Of a stretch of 64,000 nt of DNA, positions 51,346-60,496 are shown piece after piece. The stretch is from Tunturibacter gelidoferens. GTDB taxonomy: Bacteria > Acidobacteriota > Terriglobia > Terriglobales > Acidobacteriaceae. Numbering within the stretch: the first letter of the stretch is position 1; each line of letters begins with the position of its first letter. The notes beneath the pieces were generated by a model. The model did not search any database. It worked only from the letters and a program-made list of their open reading frames with translations, and was not told the DNA's origin. The position numbers and the translations under genes are program-made. The stretch lies in the NCBI RefSeq assembly GCF_040358255.1, contig NZ_CP132938.1, positions 558,001-622,000 of the forward strand, in the 5' to 3' direction.

Positions 51346-52143
51346 CATGATTCGTCACTACCCACATCCAGAAGAGAAGTGATCGCGGAAAGACTCGATG
51401 CGGGACTCTCTGTTATCGCCTCCGAGTTGGCGGAAGAGTTCCAGCTTTCTGAAGATGCGATACGGCGTGATCTGCGCGCACTCGCCGCAGAAGGTCGTTG
51501 CAAGCGGGTGTATGGGGGCGCCCTTCCTGTGTCGTCTGCCTCTGGATCGCTGACAGAACGCATTCCGGTTCAATCAAGTGAAAAGATTCTGCTCGCGCGG
51601 ACTGGTGCGCGCCTGATTCAACCGCGAGGGTTGATCTTTTTGGACGGGGGCAGCACGAATCTGGCACTGGTAGCAGAATTGCCGGAGAACAAGTTCCTGA
51701 CCGTTGCGACTAATTCAGTTCCGGTGGCGAATGCTGTCCTTAACCGGAAGGGGCTGAGACTCCTTATGGTCGGCGGCGCAGTAGAAGCTGAACTAGCCGC
51801 GTGCGTCGATGCCGAGGCTGTTCTCGCTGTGCAGAAAATGAATATCGATCACTGCTTTCTTGGCGCCTGCGCAGTTTCTTCGCAATTAGGCCTTGGAGGA
51901 TTCAACCCTGCAGATACGCTCTTCAAACGTGTCCTGCTATCCCGCAGCCAGAAAGTAACTGCGCTCGTGACGCTCGACAAACTTGAGACCCGAGCACCGC
52001 ACGTCATCGGCCCGCTGGAGTTCGTCCATGAGTTGGTTGTTCCACACGATACTCCCTCCCATCTTTTAGCTACACTCGAAAAGGCCGGTATCACCGTTCT
52101 GACTGCCGACGAGCCACCTCAACCCGTCGCGACGGGAGTATGA
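51343..52143 (+). CDS. DeoR/GlpR-family transcriptional regulator
   Basis: 266 residues from the ATG at 51343; a TTG at 51337 is an alternative. N-terminal DeoR helix-turn-helix (ELAEEFQLSEDAIRRDLRAL), then a sugar-phosphate-isomerase-like effector domain (LIFLDGGSTNLALVAELP, FLGACAVSSQLG). This family senses phosphorylated sugars. It heads an operon with an MFS transporter and a HAD phosphatase (gaps of 1 bp and overlapping / 31 bp), which points to repression of a sugar uptake and phosphosugar pathway. Confidence 0.92.
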   Translation: MHDSSLPTSRREVIAERLDAGLSVIASELAEEFQLSEDAIRRDLRALAAEGRCKRVYGGALPVSSASGSLTERIPVQSSEKILLARTGARLIQPRGLIFLDGGSTNLALVAELPENKFLTVATNSVPVANAVLNRKGLRLLMVGGAVEAELAACVDAEAVLAVQKMNIDHCFLGACAVSSQLGLGGFNPADTLFKRVLLSRSQKVTALVTLDKLETRAPHVIGPLEFVHELVVPHDTPSHLLATLEKAGITVLTADEPPQPVATGV

Positions 52144-52144
52144 C

Positions 52145-53281
52145 ATGTCATCCGTCGCTGATCACTCAAAATCACGTCTAGCCACGCGGCTCTGTTTTGC
52201 CGCGGCTGGCTTCGCGGTGGCCTGTTGGGCTCCTCTTGTTCCTTTCGCCAAGACCCGACTCGGGATTGGAGATGGCACCCTGGGATTTCTGCTTCTATGC
52301 CTTGGGGCCGGCTCGGTCGCCGCAATGCCAATTACTGGAATCCTCGCGACGAAATTTGGCAGCAAGCCCGTCATCCTTGCTGGTGGCTATGGTGTATCGC
52401 TCTTTCTTCCGCTTCTGGTGGTCGTGGATCGTCCAGCCTCTCTCGGGGCAGCACTTATGATGTTCGGCGCGTCCCTGGGTTCCTTGGATGTCGCCATGAA
52501 TCTCCATGCAGTGGAAGTGGAGCGGGCTTTATCGCGCCCACTGATGTCGGGATTCCATGCTCTGTTCAGTATCGGAGGATTCGCAGGGTCGGGATTTATG
52601 ACGCTCATGCTATCCAACCATATCTCCCCGTTCCACAGCTGCGCCATCAGTTCCATCGCAGTCGCATCCGCTGTCAGTGCGGCGGCTCCGCATCTGCTGC
52701 GAACAGGTAATGAAACCCCAGGTCCCTTGTTTGTTCTGCCCCGCGGGATTGTTCTGGTGATTGCCCTACTTGCGTTTGTCTCATTTCTGGTCGAGGGAGC
52801 GCTGCTCGATTGGAGTGCTTTACTGCTGGTAACCACCAAGATGGTCGCGGCTGCCAGAGGCGGAGTCGGCTACATGCTGTTTTCGATAGCCATGACAACA
52901 GGACGTCTCACTGGGGATCGCGCGATAACGCGGCTGGGGGATCGCAAGGTATTTCTGTTAAGTGGACTGACGGCGGTCTGTGGCTTTGCGGTCTTGCTTG
53001 CTTCGCAATACACTCCGCTCGCTCTGGCCGGGTTCGTCCTTATCGGCCTTGGAGCGGCAAACATAGTGCCAACTCTGTTTCGGCGAGCGGTAAATCAGCG
53101 GGAAATGCCCGCCCCGCTTGCTCTTGCTGCCGCGACAGGTGCGGGATATGCAGGCCTGCTTGCAGGGCCCGCGTTGGTGGGCTTTATAGCTCATTCCGTT
53201 GGGTTGCGGGGAGCGTTTATCTCTCTCGCACTTCTTATGTGCCTCGTCCCAGCCCTGAACAAGAGTGTGAATGGGTCATAG
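52145..53281 (+). CDS. MFS transporter (sugar permease-like)
   Basis: 378 residues, about 12 hydrophobic segments. Two MFS halves separated near residue 190; AVEVERALSRPLMSGFHALFSIGG and the GDRAITRLGDRKVFLLSG loop are recognisable MFS features of the FucP/YbjJ-like group. It begins one base after the regulator stop and overlaps the annotated longer start of the next gene. The sugar is not determined. Confidence 0.88.
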   Translation: MSSVADHSKSRLATRLCFAAAGFAVACWAPLVPFAKTRLGIGDGTLGFLLLCLGAGSVAAMPITGILATKFGSKPVILAGGYGVSLFLPLLVVVDRPASLGAALMMFGASLGSLDVAMNLHAVEVERALSRPLMSGFHALFSIGGFAGSGFMTLMLSNHISPFHSCAISSIAVASAVSAAAPHLLRTGNETPGPLFVLPRGIVLVIALLAFVSFLVEGALLDWSALLLVTTKMVAAARGGVGYMLFSIAMTTGRLTGDRAITRLGDRKVFLLSGLTAVCGFAVLLASQYTPLALAGFVLIGLGAANIVPTLFRRAVNQREMPAPLALAAATGAGYAGLLAGPALVGFIAHSVGLRGAFISLALLMCLVPALNKSVNGS

Positions 53282-53312
53282 AGGCGACTTCGCGCGCCAG
53301 AATGGAGACAGC

Positions 53313-54002
53313 ATGGGGATTTATTGGCCATCACGCCGCACACCAACGAATAATCCGAAAGCGCTAGTCCTCGATATGGATGGAGTTCTGATCGACTCGG
53401 AGGCTCTCCACAAATCTACGAAGCGGCAAGCCCTGCGTTCAGCGGGCATCGAGGTTGATGAGACGGTGTTCTCGCGATACATCGGTCGCAGCGATCGAGT
53501 AATGATAACGGACGTTGCCAAGATCCATGGTCTTTCCGAGGACGGAATCGAAGCAATTCTGGCAGAGAAAGACCGTCTCTATGCCTTAGGTCAACGCGAC
53601 CTGAGGCCGGTCCCTGGCGCCATCGATTTTGTGTACTGGGCCTATCGGAAATATCGGTTGGCTATTGCCACCTCTGCAACCGCACAAAATCGCAAATGCG
53701 CCCTTGCGTCTCTGGGAATGACCTCACTCTTCGAAGTTGCCATCGACAGCAGTTTCATTGTGCACCCTAAACCGTCTCCTGAAGTCTTTGAGAAGGCGAT
53801 CGCGCGGATGGAAATGGCACCGTCCGACTGTTGGATCATAGAAGACGCCCTCAATGGGGTTGCGGCAGCGAGAGAAGTCCCGTGCTTCACCGTCGCATTG
53901 ACCACGAGTTTCGGAGAGTCCGAACTGCTTCGCGCCGGAGCCGATGTTGTCGTCGATCAGTTTAACGAAATTCAAACCCTACTTCGGGAGGCCTGTGCAT
54001 AA
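53313..54002 (+). CDS. HAD phosphatase, beta-phosphoglucomutase / sugar-phosphatase type
   Basis: 229 residues from the ATG at 53313, which has GGAG upstream; the ATG at 53271 would overlap the transporter gene. Motif I LDMDGVLIDSE with the nucleophile Asp and acid/base Asp, a cap domain (residues about 20-90), motif II ATSATAQN and motif III/IV HPKPSPEVFEKA, IIEDALNGV. This is the subfamily of beta-phosphoglucomutase and small sugar phosphatases. In this operon it may remove or move a phosphate on the imported sugar. Confidence 0.9.
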   Translation: MGIYWPSRRTPTNNPKALVLDMDGVLIDSEALHKSTKRQALRSAGIEVDETVFSRYIGRSDRVMITDVAKIHGLSEDGIEAILAEKDRLYALGQRDLRPVPGAIDFVYWAYRKYRLAIATSATAQNRKCALASLGMTSLFEVAIDSSFIVHPKPSPEVFEKAIARMEMAPSDCWIIEDALNGVAAAREVPCFTVALTTSFGESELLRAGADVVVDQFNEIQTLLREACA

Positions 54003-54254
54003 GAGCCGAAAGAGTGGGGAGAGAACACGACTAGGCGACGCGCTTTATCACAGGAAAAACGGAGTTCAGAGCTTGTGTGATCCAACAAGGCATATCGCAA
54101 GGATGGTCCGCCGCGGGGAGGAACGAAGCGGCAATGATTGTTAACTCTATGCTCCTATATCTGACGCCGTCCGAACGGCTTGCAAGCTCCCGCTACTGTG
54201 TTCGTACCGGTTTCGCTTCGCACCGGCTCCCAACTCCAGTTCTGCATCGAACGT

Positions 54255-56555
54255 TCATTGCGTGGTCTTAAATTCCGCGCGAAGACTTGCAGTTGAATCT
54301 CCTCCGGCCCACACATCGAAATCGGAGGGTTCTACAACCCAAGTTTTCGACTGCGGACTCCAAAAATGCAGTTGTTCCGCTCCAAGAGGAAACCTGAGAG
54401 TTTTGGTTTCTCCCGCTTGGAGGAGAACCCGCTCAAATCCCTTGAGTTCGCGAACGGGGCGAGATGCCGAACCATAGCGTTGATGAATATAAATCTGTGC
54501 AACAGCATCCCCCGCGATAGAGCCCGTATTCGTTACGTCGACGCTTACCTCGTTGTCATCGCTCACGCTCATGTTGTTCTTGCTGAGATGGAGATTGGAA
54601 AATTTGAACGTCGTATAGCTGAGACCGTACCCGAAAGGGTAAAGCGGTTTGGAAGCGACATCCCAATAGCGTGACGTGAAGCCAGGGCGATCTTCGGGAT
54701 CATGTGTCAAAGTGTGGTTGTAGTAGAGTGGCTCGACGCCCGATGCGCTCGGCCAACTTACCGGCAGCTTCCCGCCAGGATTCACATCTCCGAATAGTAC
54801 GTCGGCCACGGCATTGCCCCCTTGTGTGCCTGGGTACCAGGCCTCAAGTATTGCCGGCACGTGTTCCGAGGCCCAGTGAATATCGAGTGGGCGACCATTT
54901 TCAAGCACGAGCACCACCGGCTTGCCAACACCAACAGCAGCTTCTAACATCTGCTCCTGGATTCCTGGCAGATCCAGGCTGGCTCGCGAAGCCGCTTCGC
55001 CGCTCATATTCGCCGTCTCACCCATGACGGCCACGACGAGGTCAGCGTCGGCGGCCGCTGCCTTGGCCTTGGCAATCCATTCGGCGGTTTCTTGAGGAGT
55101 AGGTGGAGGTGAAGGCTTCGTACCTGTAAACTGCTCCAACATACCGGTATAGACCTTCGACGGCTGAGGCCCGGCGACAAGCGTGATTTGCGCATCGGCA
55201 CCCAGCCTATTCCTGATACCGGCAAGCACAGTAACCGGATGACTCTTGGACCCCTTTCCGAATAGGCCCTCCACCGTCCATCCGCCCTCGATATCATGGG
55301 CAGCATCTGCGAGAGGGCCAATAACGGCAATCTTTTTCAGCTCCTTCGACAGGGGAAGAGTTCGGTTCTCATTGCGAAGCAGCACCATGGAACGCCCTGC
55401 CAGTTTGCGCTCGAGCGCGATACCCTCGGGTCGGTTCAGGACCGTGTCGACACTAGCTTCGTCGACGTAGGGATGGTCGAAGAGTCCTAGATCAAACTTC
55501 GCCTCCAGAATCGGCAACACCATCTGGTCGATGTAGGCTTCACTGACTTTGCCCTCTTGCACTACCTTTGCAAGATTGTGTGAGTAGGTGAGACTCGCCA
55601 TATCCATGTTTAGGCCCGCGGTGATCGCCTTGTAGGCCGCATCTTTGCCATCGCTCGCGTAACCATGGGTAACGAGGTTTCCGACTGCAAATGCATCCGA
55701 AAGCACAATGCCTTGGAACCCCCAATCCTTCCGGAGAACGTCGGTCAGGAGCCAATGATTGCCACTCGCCGGCACGTCGTTCAGGTCCATATAGGCACTC
55801 ATGATTCCACCAGCCCCAGCCTGAACCGCTGCATGAAAAGGAACCAGGTAAAGATTGCGAAGCAACTCCTCCGGCACATAGGAAGAGTCATAGTCACGGC
55901 CGCCGTCGGCTGCACCGTAACCGGCAAAATGCTTTACGGTCACGAGTACGCTGTCCTGTCCAAGCTTCGAGCCTTGGAATCCGCGGACCTGTGCTTGAGC
56001 CATTGCGGAACCAAGAACTGGATCCTCTCCGGCACCTTCCACGATGCGACCCCACCGAGCGTCACGTGCAATATCGACCATCGGCGTAAAAGTCCAATCA
56101 ATCCCGGCAGCGCGTGCATCCTGTGCCGCCAGATGTTGTGCCTGCTCCTCGACCGATGGATCCCACGAAGATGCCATCGCCAGCGGTACTGGAAAGACGG
56201 TTCTATATCCATGAATCACGTCAAAACCAAAGATGATTGGAATATGAAGACGCGACTTTTCGACCGCGATATGCTGAAGGCGATTGATCTCCTTGACGTC
56301 CATCTGCCAAAGAATCGAGCCTACTCCGCCTTTGGCAATGAGATCATCTGGTTTCTCTTTAGCGATACCAGGCATCACGAGACCGGACGATTCATTGAGT
56401 TGACCGACCTTTTCATCGAGAGTCATTTGCTTCAGGAGAGACTCGGCCTTCTGCTTGGCCTCAGCACTGAAGGGACTTGTCTGTGCCCCGGCGGAAATGA
56501 CACCAGAGAATGCGACAAAAAAAAGAGCGATTGCAGGATACCTCTTCAACATCAT
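54255..56555 (-). CDS. bglX: GH3 beta-glucosidase (BglX-like), exported
   Basis: 766 residues from the first of two adjacent ATGs, after GGAGG; longer upstream starts overlap the acyltransferase gene. A signal peptide (AIALFFVAFSGVISAGAQ) is followed by the (beta/alpha)8 domain with GFDVIHGYRTVFPVPLAMASS, KHFAGYG and GIVLSDAFAVGN, in which Asp287 is the nucleophile. The alpha/beta sandwich supplies the acid/base Glu (GEAASRA) and a C-terminal fibronectin-III-like domain ends the protein. Hydrolyses terminal beta-glucosyl or similar units in the periplasm. It is 59 bp downstream of the acyltransferase-3 gene. Confidence 0.93.
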   Translation of the reverse strand: MMLKRYPAIALFFVAFSGVISAGAQTSPFSAEAKQKAESLLKQMTLDEKVGQLNESSGLVMPGIAKEKPDDLIAKGGVGSILWQMDVKEINRLQHIAVEKSRLHIPIIFGFDVIHGYRTVFPVPLAMASSWDPSVEEQAQHLAAQDARAAGIDWTFTPMVDIARDARWGRIVEGAGEDPVLGSAMAQAQVRGFQGSKLGQDSVLVTVKHFAGYGAADGGRDYDSSYVPEELLRNLYLVPFHAAVQAGAGGIMSAYMDLNDVPASGNHWLLTDVLRKDWGFQGIVLSDAFAVGNLVTHGYASDGKDAAYKAITAGLNMDMASLTYSHNLAKVVQEGKVSEAYIDQMVLPILEAKFDLGLFDHPYVDEASVDTVLNRPEGIALERKLAGRSMVLLRNENRTLPLSKELKKIAVIGPLADAAHDIEGGWTVEGLFGKGSKSHPVTVLAGIRNRLGADAQITLVAGPQPSKVYTGMLEQFTGTKPSPPPTPQETAEWIAKAKAAAADADLVVAVMGETANMSGEAASRASLDLPGIQEQMLEAAVGVGKPVVLVLENGRPLDIHWASEHVPAILEAWYPGTQGGNAVADVLFGDVNPGGKLPVSWPSASGVEPLYYNHTLTHDPEDRPGFTSRYWDVASKPLYPFGYGLSYTTFKFSNLHLSKNNMSVSDDNEVSVDVTNTGSIAGDAVAQIYIHQRYGSASRPVRELKGFERVLLQAGETKTLRFPLGAEQLHFWSPQSKTWVVEPSDFDVWAGGDSTASLRAEFKTTQ

Positions 56556-56614
56556 GATTTCCGTCCTCCGTTTTTGAAAATAAATCGGCTTCTCTGCTGC
56601 GATTATGTCGGGCA

Positions 56615-57763
56615 TTATGCTGCTGCCCGCTTTATGCCGTAGCGGCGGGTCAGCCACGCACGAACAGGCTCATCGAAATACTTAAGAACTAGCCATGCCA
56701 AAGCGATCACGAATGGCAGAAGCAGGAAGATATAAGTCAACAGCACGGACTTGGCTGGATGTCTCGTGTGGGCGAAGTTCGCAATGATATATACGAACGG
56801 GATATGCGTGATGTAGAGGGGATAGGAGAGCCTGCCGCTGAACTTGCACAACCTCATCATGCCCGCACCAGCATCAGAGTGCGCGCCACAGATGATGATG
56901 AGCGGGAATAAGAACAGCACGCACACAGCATCATAGAGACCATTGAAGGAAAGCCCGCCTGCGTTGGGGAACTTCGGCGCCTGAAAGATGACCACAAGAA
57001 GAATCGAGAGAACCAGGAGTCCAATTTTGGGACGGCGGATGCGACCCTGAATACGGTATAGCCAAAGGCCCATCACGAAAGAGACGGTCAACCGCAGAGG
57101 TGCCATCCATATCTCCGGGTATCCCCAGCCTCCATCCAGCGAACCTTTCACATTCGCGACCCATATGAGCAGCAACCCGGAGACTCCGAAGATGATTCCA
57201 AGTGTGAGCGCACGCAGCCGGCGAAGAATCAGAGCGTACGCGATATTTCCGAGATACTCCTGCATGAGGGACCACGCTGGTCCATTGAGTGCCTGGCTTT
57301 CGTTCTGTCGGCCCCCTACTGGCGGAGAAGGCAACAGGAGAAGTGAGGTCACATAGGCCAGCAGTAACATCGGCGCTGAGGTCTGGTTTATTCCCTTGCC
57401 GAAGGGATCGAGAAGATAGCCGAGAAGACCCAGGGTCGCGCCGACCAGCACCAGCGGATGAAGCCGAATGAGCCGGATCCGAAAGAATTGGAGGGTAGAC
57501 ATTCGAGTCCATCGGTCATCGTAGGCATAGGCGACGACAAAACCGGAGAGCCCGAAAAAGAAATCGACTGCCAGATAGGCGTGGTGCATCAGGCTCAGAG
57601 GAGTGTCCCAGCCAAATGAGTAATTGAAGACGTGAAAGATAACAATCAGGATGGCCGCACTCCCTCTCAATCCATCCAGCACTTCAAAGTGTTCTTTCCC
57701 GGTGCTTGTCCGGTCAGCTTGAACTGCACTGCCCGTCTGACCCAGAGTTGATACGTCGTTCAT
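56615..57763 (-). CDS. Acyltransferase-3 family membrane protein (OafA-like)
   Basis: 382 residues. AAGGAGA precedes the ATG. The active-site region is LDGLRGSAAILIVIFHVFNY, in which the His is conserved; GLSGFVVAYAYDDR, RLIRLHPLVL and about ten hydrophobic segments follow. The family O-acylates sugars or peptides. It lies between two GH3 glycosidases and may modify or use the same glycan, although its direction (addition versus transfer) is unknown. Confidence 0.9.
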   Translation of the reverse strand: MNDVSTLGQTGSAVQADRTSTGKEHFEVLDGLRGSAAILIVIFHVFNYSFGWDTPLSLMHHAYLAVDFFFGLSGFVVAYAYDDRWTRMSTLQFFRIRLIRLHPLVLVGATLGLLGYLLDPFGKGINQTSAPMLLLAYVTSLLLLPSPPVGGRQNESQALNGPAWSLMQEYLGNIAYALILRRLRALTLGIIFGVSGLLLIWVANVKGSLDGGWGYPEIWMAPLRLTVSFVMGLWLYRIQGRIRRPKIGLLVLSILLVVIFQAPKFPNAGGLSFNGLYDAVCVLFLFPLIIICGAHSDAGAGMMRLCKFSGRLSYPLYITHIPFVYIIANFAHTRHPAKSVLLTYIFLLLPFVIALAWLVLKYFDEPVRAWLTRRYGIKRAAA

Positions 57764-57857
57764 TGAGAGGTCTCCTTATCTTTTCGAGCTTCAACTCGGC
57801 TGATATGAACCGTTAGCACAGACTATCTGTTCGGCGTTGGCGTCGAGAATTGGTTTC

Positions 57858-57894
57858 GTCACTGACGTGGCCTCTAGAGAGCCACGCCAGTGAC
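57858..57894. other. Long inverted repeat between the second GH3 gene and acyltransferase-3
   Basis: GTCACTGACGTGGC (57858-57871) and GCCACGCCAGTGAC (57881-57894) pair over 14 bp with one mismatch. The 9-nt loop contains TCTAGA, itself a palindrome. It lies in the gap after the GH3 stop at 57985 and 95 bp before the acyltransferase start. A transcription attenuator, mRNA-stability element or protein-binding site; no U tract follows. Confidence 0.55.
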
Positions 57895-57984
57895 AGCGCA
57901 GCGCACGCGAGCGTCAAAGAGCGGAATCAATACATTGCGGTTCTCATAGGTTCATCGCGGGGTGGGTTCGACGAGGGATCAATC

Positions 57985-60198
57985 TCAATGGATCCGAAGG
58001 CTCGCCCTCAAAGGGGTGCTCTCTGAAGACGGTCCAACCAGGATGCCGTATTCGCCATTAGTAAGCATCCATGTGTCCTTCGATTCGTCGAAGGTCTGCA
58101 GTTCCTGTGGATCGATGGCAACGGTGACATCCTGTGACTCGCCAGGCGCCAGAGTGACACGCTTCCAACCGACCAGGCGTTTGAACGATTCATCAGCTTC
58201 TTTGGGAAGAGTGGCGTAGACTTCCGCAATCTCAGTCCCTGTTTTTTTGCCCATGTTTTTGACTGTAAAGCGGACTGTTTTCGCGGATGAATCGACGCTT
58301 AGGCCAGAATACGCGTAGGACGTATAGGAAAGGCCAAAACCGAACGGAAACAACGGTTGCTTATGCTGGGCTTCGTACCACTTGTAGCCGACTTCGGAAC
58401 CTTCATCGTAGTGGACCGCATAGCTGGAGACGCGCGTTTCGGAGTTTACAGCATAATGTCCTTGTCCTTCGTCATTCGGAGGAAGGGGCGCGATCGAAGG
58501 GCGAGGAAGGTCCGCCTCTCTCTTTGGGAAGGTCATCGCCAGCTTGCCAGACGGATTGACGTCCCCGAGAATGATGTTTGCTAACGCCTTGTGCCCGGCG
58601 CTGCCCGCATACCAAACCTCAACAACCCCGGCCACCTTGTCGAGCCAGGGCATAGTAACGGCAGTTCCTGTTTCAAGAACAACGATCGTACGCGGATTGA
58701 CTGCCGCTACTTGCTCGATCAGCGCATCCTGGTTGTCCGGAAGCGAAAGATTCGGCAGGTCCATACCTTCGGACTCCCACTGATAGGCGAAGACAATCGC
58801 CACATCCGCGGTCTTTGCTAAAGATGCCGCTGACTGCAGATCCGTCCCCGGATCAAAGTCAATTTTCGTGTTCGGCAATTTCGCTCGCAGCGCCTGTAAG
58901 GGGGAAGTCGGAAACCAGATGTGATCCTGCCAATGCGTTGCGCCTTTACCAGGGGGCATGATGGCATTGCCGCCCGGCGGGTCAACTTGTGCAGAACCAC
59001 CACCGGAGATCATTCCGACATCCGCATGGCCGCCGATGATTGCGATGCTGTGGACCTTGGACGGAATGATTGGGAGCACGGCCTGGTTGTTCTTTAGGAG
59101 AACTATGCTCTTTTCTTCGATACGCTGCGCAACCTCAAGCCCTTTTTCTACGTTTACCACACCCTTATGCGGAGGATCATCGACGATTCCAGCTAAAAAC
59201 TCCGCGTACAAGACCCTGCGAGCATGGTCATCGATCTCGGACAGAGGTACTCTGCCTGCGTCTACCGCCTCTTTTAACTTCAGCCCGAAATAGTCGGCCA
59301 TAGGCTGCTCTTGATCGAGTCCGGCAGAGGAGGCCTTCTCCGTACTGTGCGTGCCGCCCCAATCCGAGATCACGAAGCCTTTGAATCCCCAATTCGTCTT
59401 GAGAACATCCTGCAGCGTGTAGGAATTTTCACAACCGAAGTCTCCATTGATTCGGTTATAAGAGCACATCACGGCGCCGGGATTGGCGATAGAGATCGCA
59501 ATGTGAAAGGCCAATAGATCGGACTCCTGCATCGCACGTTTCGAGATGACAGAATTCACAACGAACCGTCCTGTCTCCTGGTCGTTGACGGCGTAGTGCT
59601 TGATATCACCGATGACGTGTTGACCCTGCTCACACTTCATCATGTTTCCAACAAGAGTGCCGGCCAGAAGCGGATCTTCACCCGCGTACTCGAAGGTCCG
59701 CCCGTTTCGGGGTTCGCGGGTGAGATTCACGCCGCCTCCCAGAGTCACATCGAAACCTTGAGCACGGAGTTCGCCGCCGATCACTTCGCCGAATTGGCAA
59801 GCGGACTCTGGATCCCAGCTCGAAGATGCACCCAGATTGGAAGGCATCGCCGTCGAGTATCTTCCATTTGCGCCGCTGGCTCTCACGCCGTAGCCGGCAT
59901 CCGAGATGATCAGGGGAGGAATACCCAGGCGCTCGACACCTTGAGTGTAACCAGCGCCGCCATTGGTGAGAGGGGTTAGAGGCATCCTCCACTGCGACTC
60001 GCCTGACATACCGTTGCCATGCACCAGCGCCAACTTTTCATCAAGAGTAAGTTCTTTCAGAACCAGCTCTGAGCGCTCCCCAGGAGACCGTTGGGAATCC
60101 ATCCAGGGCCGGTTCGTTTCCTGAGCCGACGCGCTGGCGACTCCAATGATGGCTGCCGTAACAATCAAAAGGGGAAGTTGCGAGTTGCACTTCTGCAT
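57985..60198 (-). CDS. GH3 glycosidase, exported, second copy
   Basis: 737 residues from the ATG at 60198, with GGAGA before it. Signal peptide LLIVTAAIIGVASASAQ. Domain order as in GH3 enzymes: (beta/alpha)8 with IISDAGYGVRASG, KHYAVNDQETGR and FVISDWGGTHS (Asp279 the nucleophile), then the alpha/beta sandwich with WESEGMDLPN and NPSGKLAMTFP, and a C-terminal Fn3-like domain (FPFGFGLSYTSY). Only distantly similar to the BglX-like enzyme 1.4 kb downstream, so substrates are likely to differ (glucosidase versus xylosidase or related). Confidence 0.92.
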   Translation of the reverse strand: MQKCNSQLPLLIVTAAIIGVASASAQETNRPWMDSQRSPGERSELVLKELTLDEKLALVHGNGMSGESQWRMPLTPLTNGGAGYTQGVERLGIPPLIISDAGYGVRASGANGRYSTAMPSNLGASSSWDPESACQFGEVIGGELRAQGFDVTLGGGVNLTREPRNGRTFEYAGEDPLLAGTLVGNMMKCEQGQHVIGDIKHYAVNDQETGRFVVNSVISKRAMQESDLLAFHIAISIANPGAVMCSYNRINGDFGCENSYTLQDVLKTNWGFKGFVISDWGGTHSTEKASSAGLDQEQPMADYFGLKLKEAVDAGRVPLSEIDDHARRVLYAEFLAGIVDDPPHKGVVNVEKGLEVAQRIEEKSIVLLKNNQAVLPIIPSKVHSIAIIGGHADVGMISGGGSAQVDPPGGNAIMPPGKGATHWQDHIWFPTSPLQALRAKLPNTKIDFDPGTDLQSAASLAKTADVAIVFAYQWESEGMDLPNLSLPDNQDALIEQVAAVNPRTIVVLETGTAVTMPWLDKVAGVVEVWYAGSAGHKALANIILGDVNPSGKLAMTFPKREADLPRPSIAPLPPNDEGQGHYAVNSETRVSSYAVHYDEGSEVGYKWYEAQHKQPLFPFGFGLSYTSYAYSGLSVDSSAKTVRFTVKNMGKKTGTEIAEVYATLPKEADESFKRLVGWKRVTLAPGESQDVTVAIDPQELQTFDESKDTWMLTNGEYGILVGPSSESTPLRASLRIH

Positions 60199-60496
60199 CG
60201 TGTCTCCAGGTCGCCCCGGCGATGCTGCGATGGCGAGAATCAAGGCCAGAAGACTTCGCGGCGGTGCGAAAGGGCGACTACGATTACAGTATCTAGTGGA
60301 ATGAGGTGAGGTAAAAGCTCCAACGGGTACGAGCACAGTTCTATCCCAATAACCATGTATTTATCTTGAAGTTATCGTTAGAGGGGTGGACCGTCACAGG
60401 GCACGTATCATACGGCAAAGTTAGTGAGACACGCCTCGAGGGATCGGTCGCAGCCGACCATGGAGCCATAGCGCTGTCGATGAAGAGGCTAGTGAC

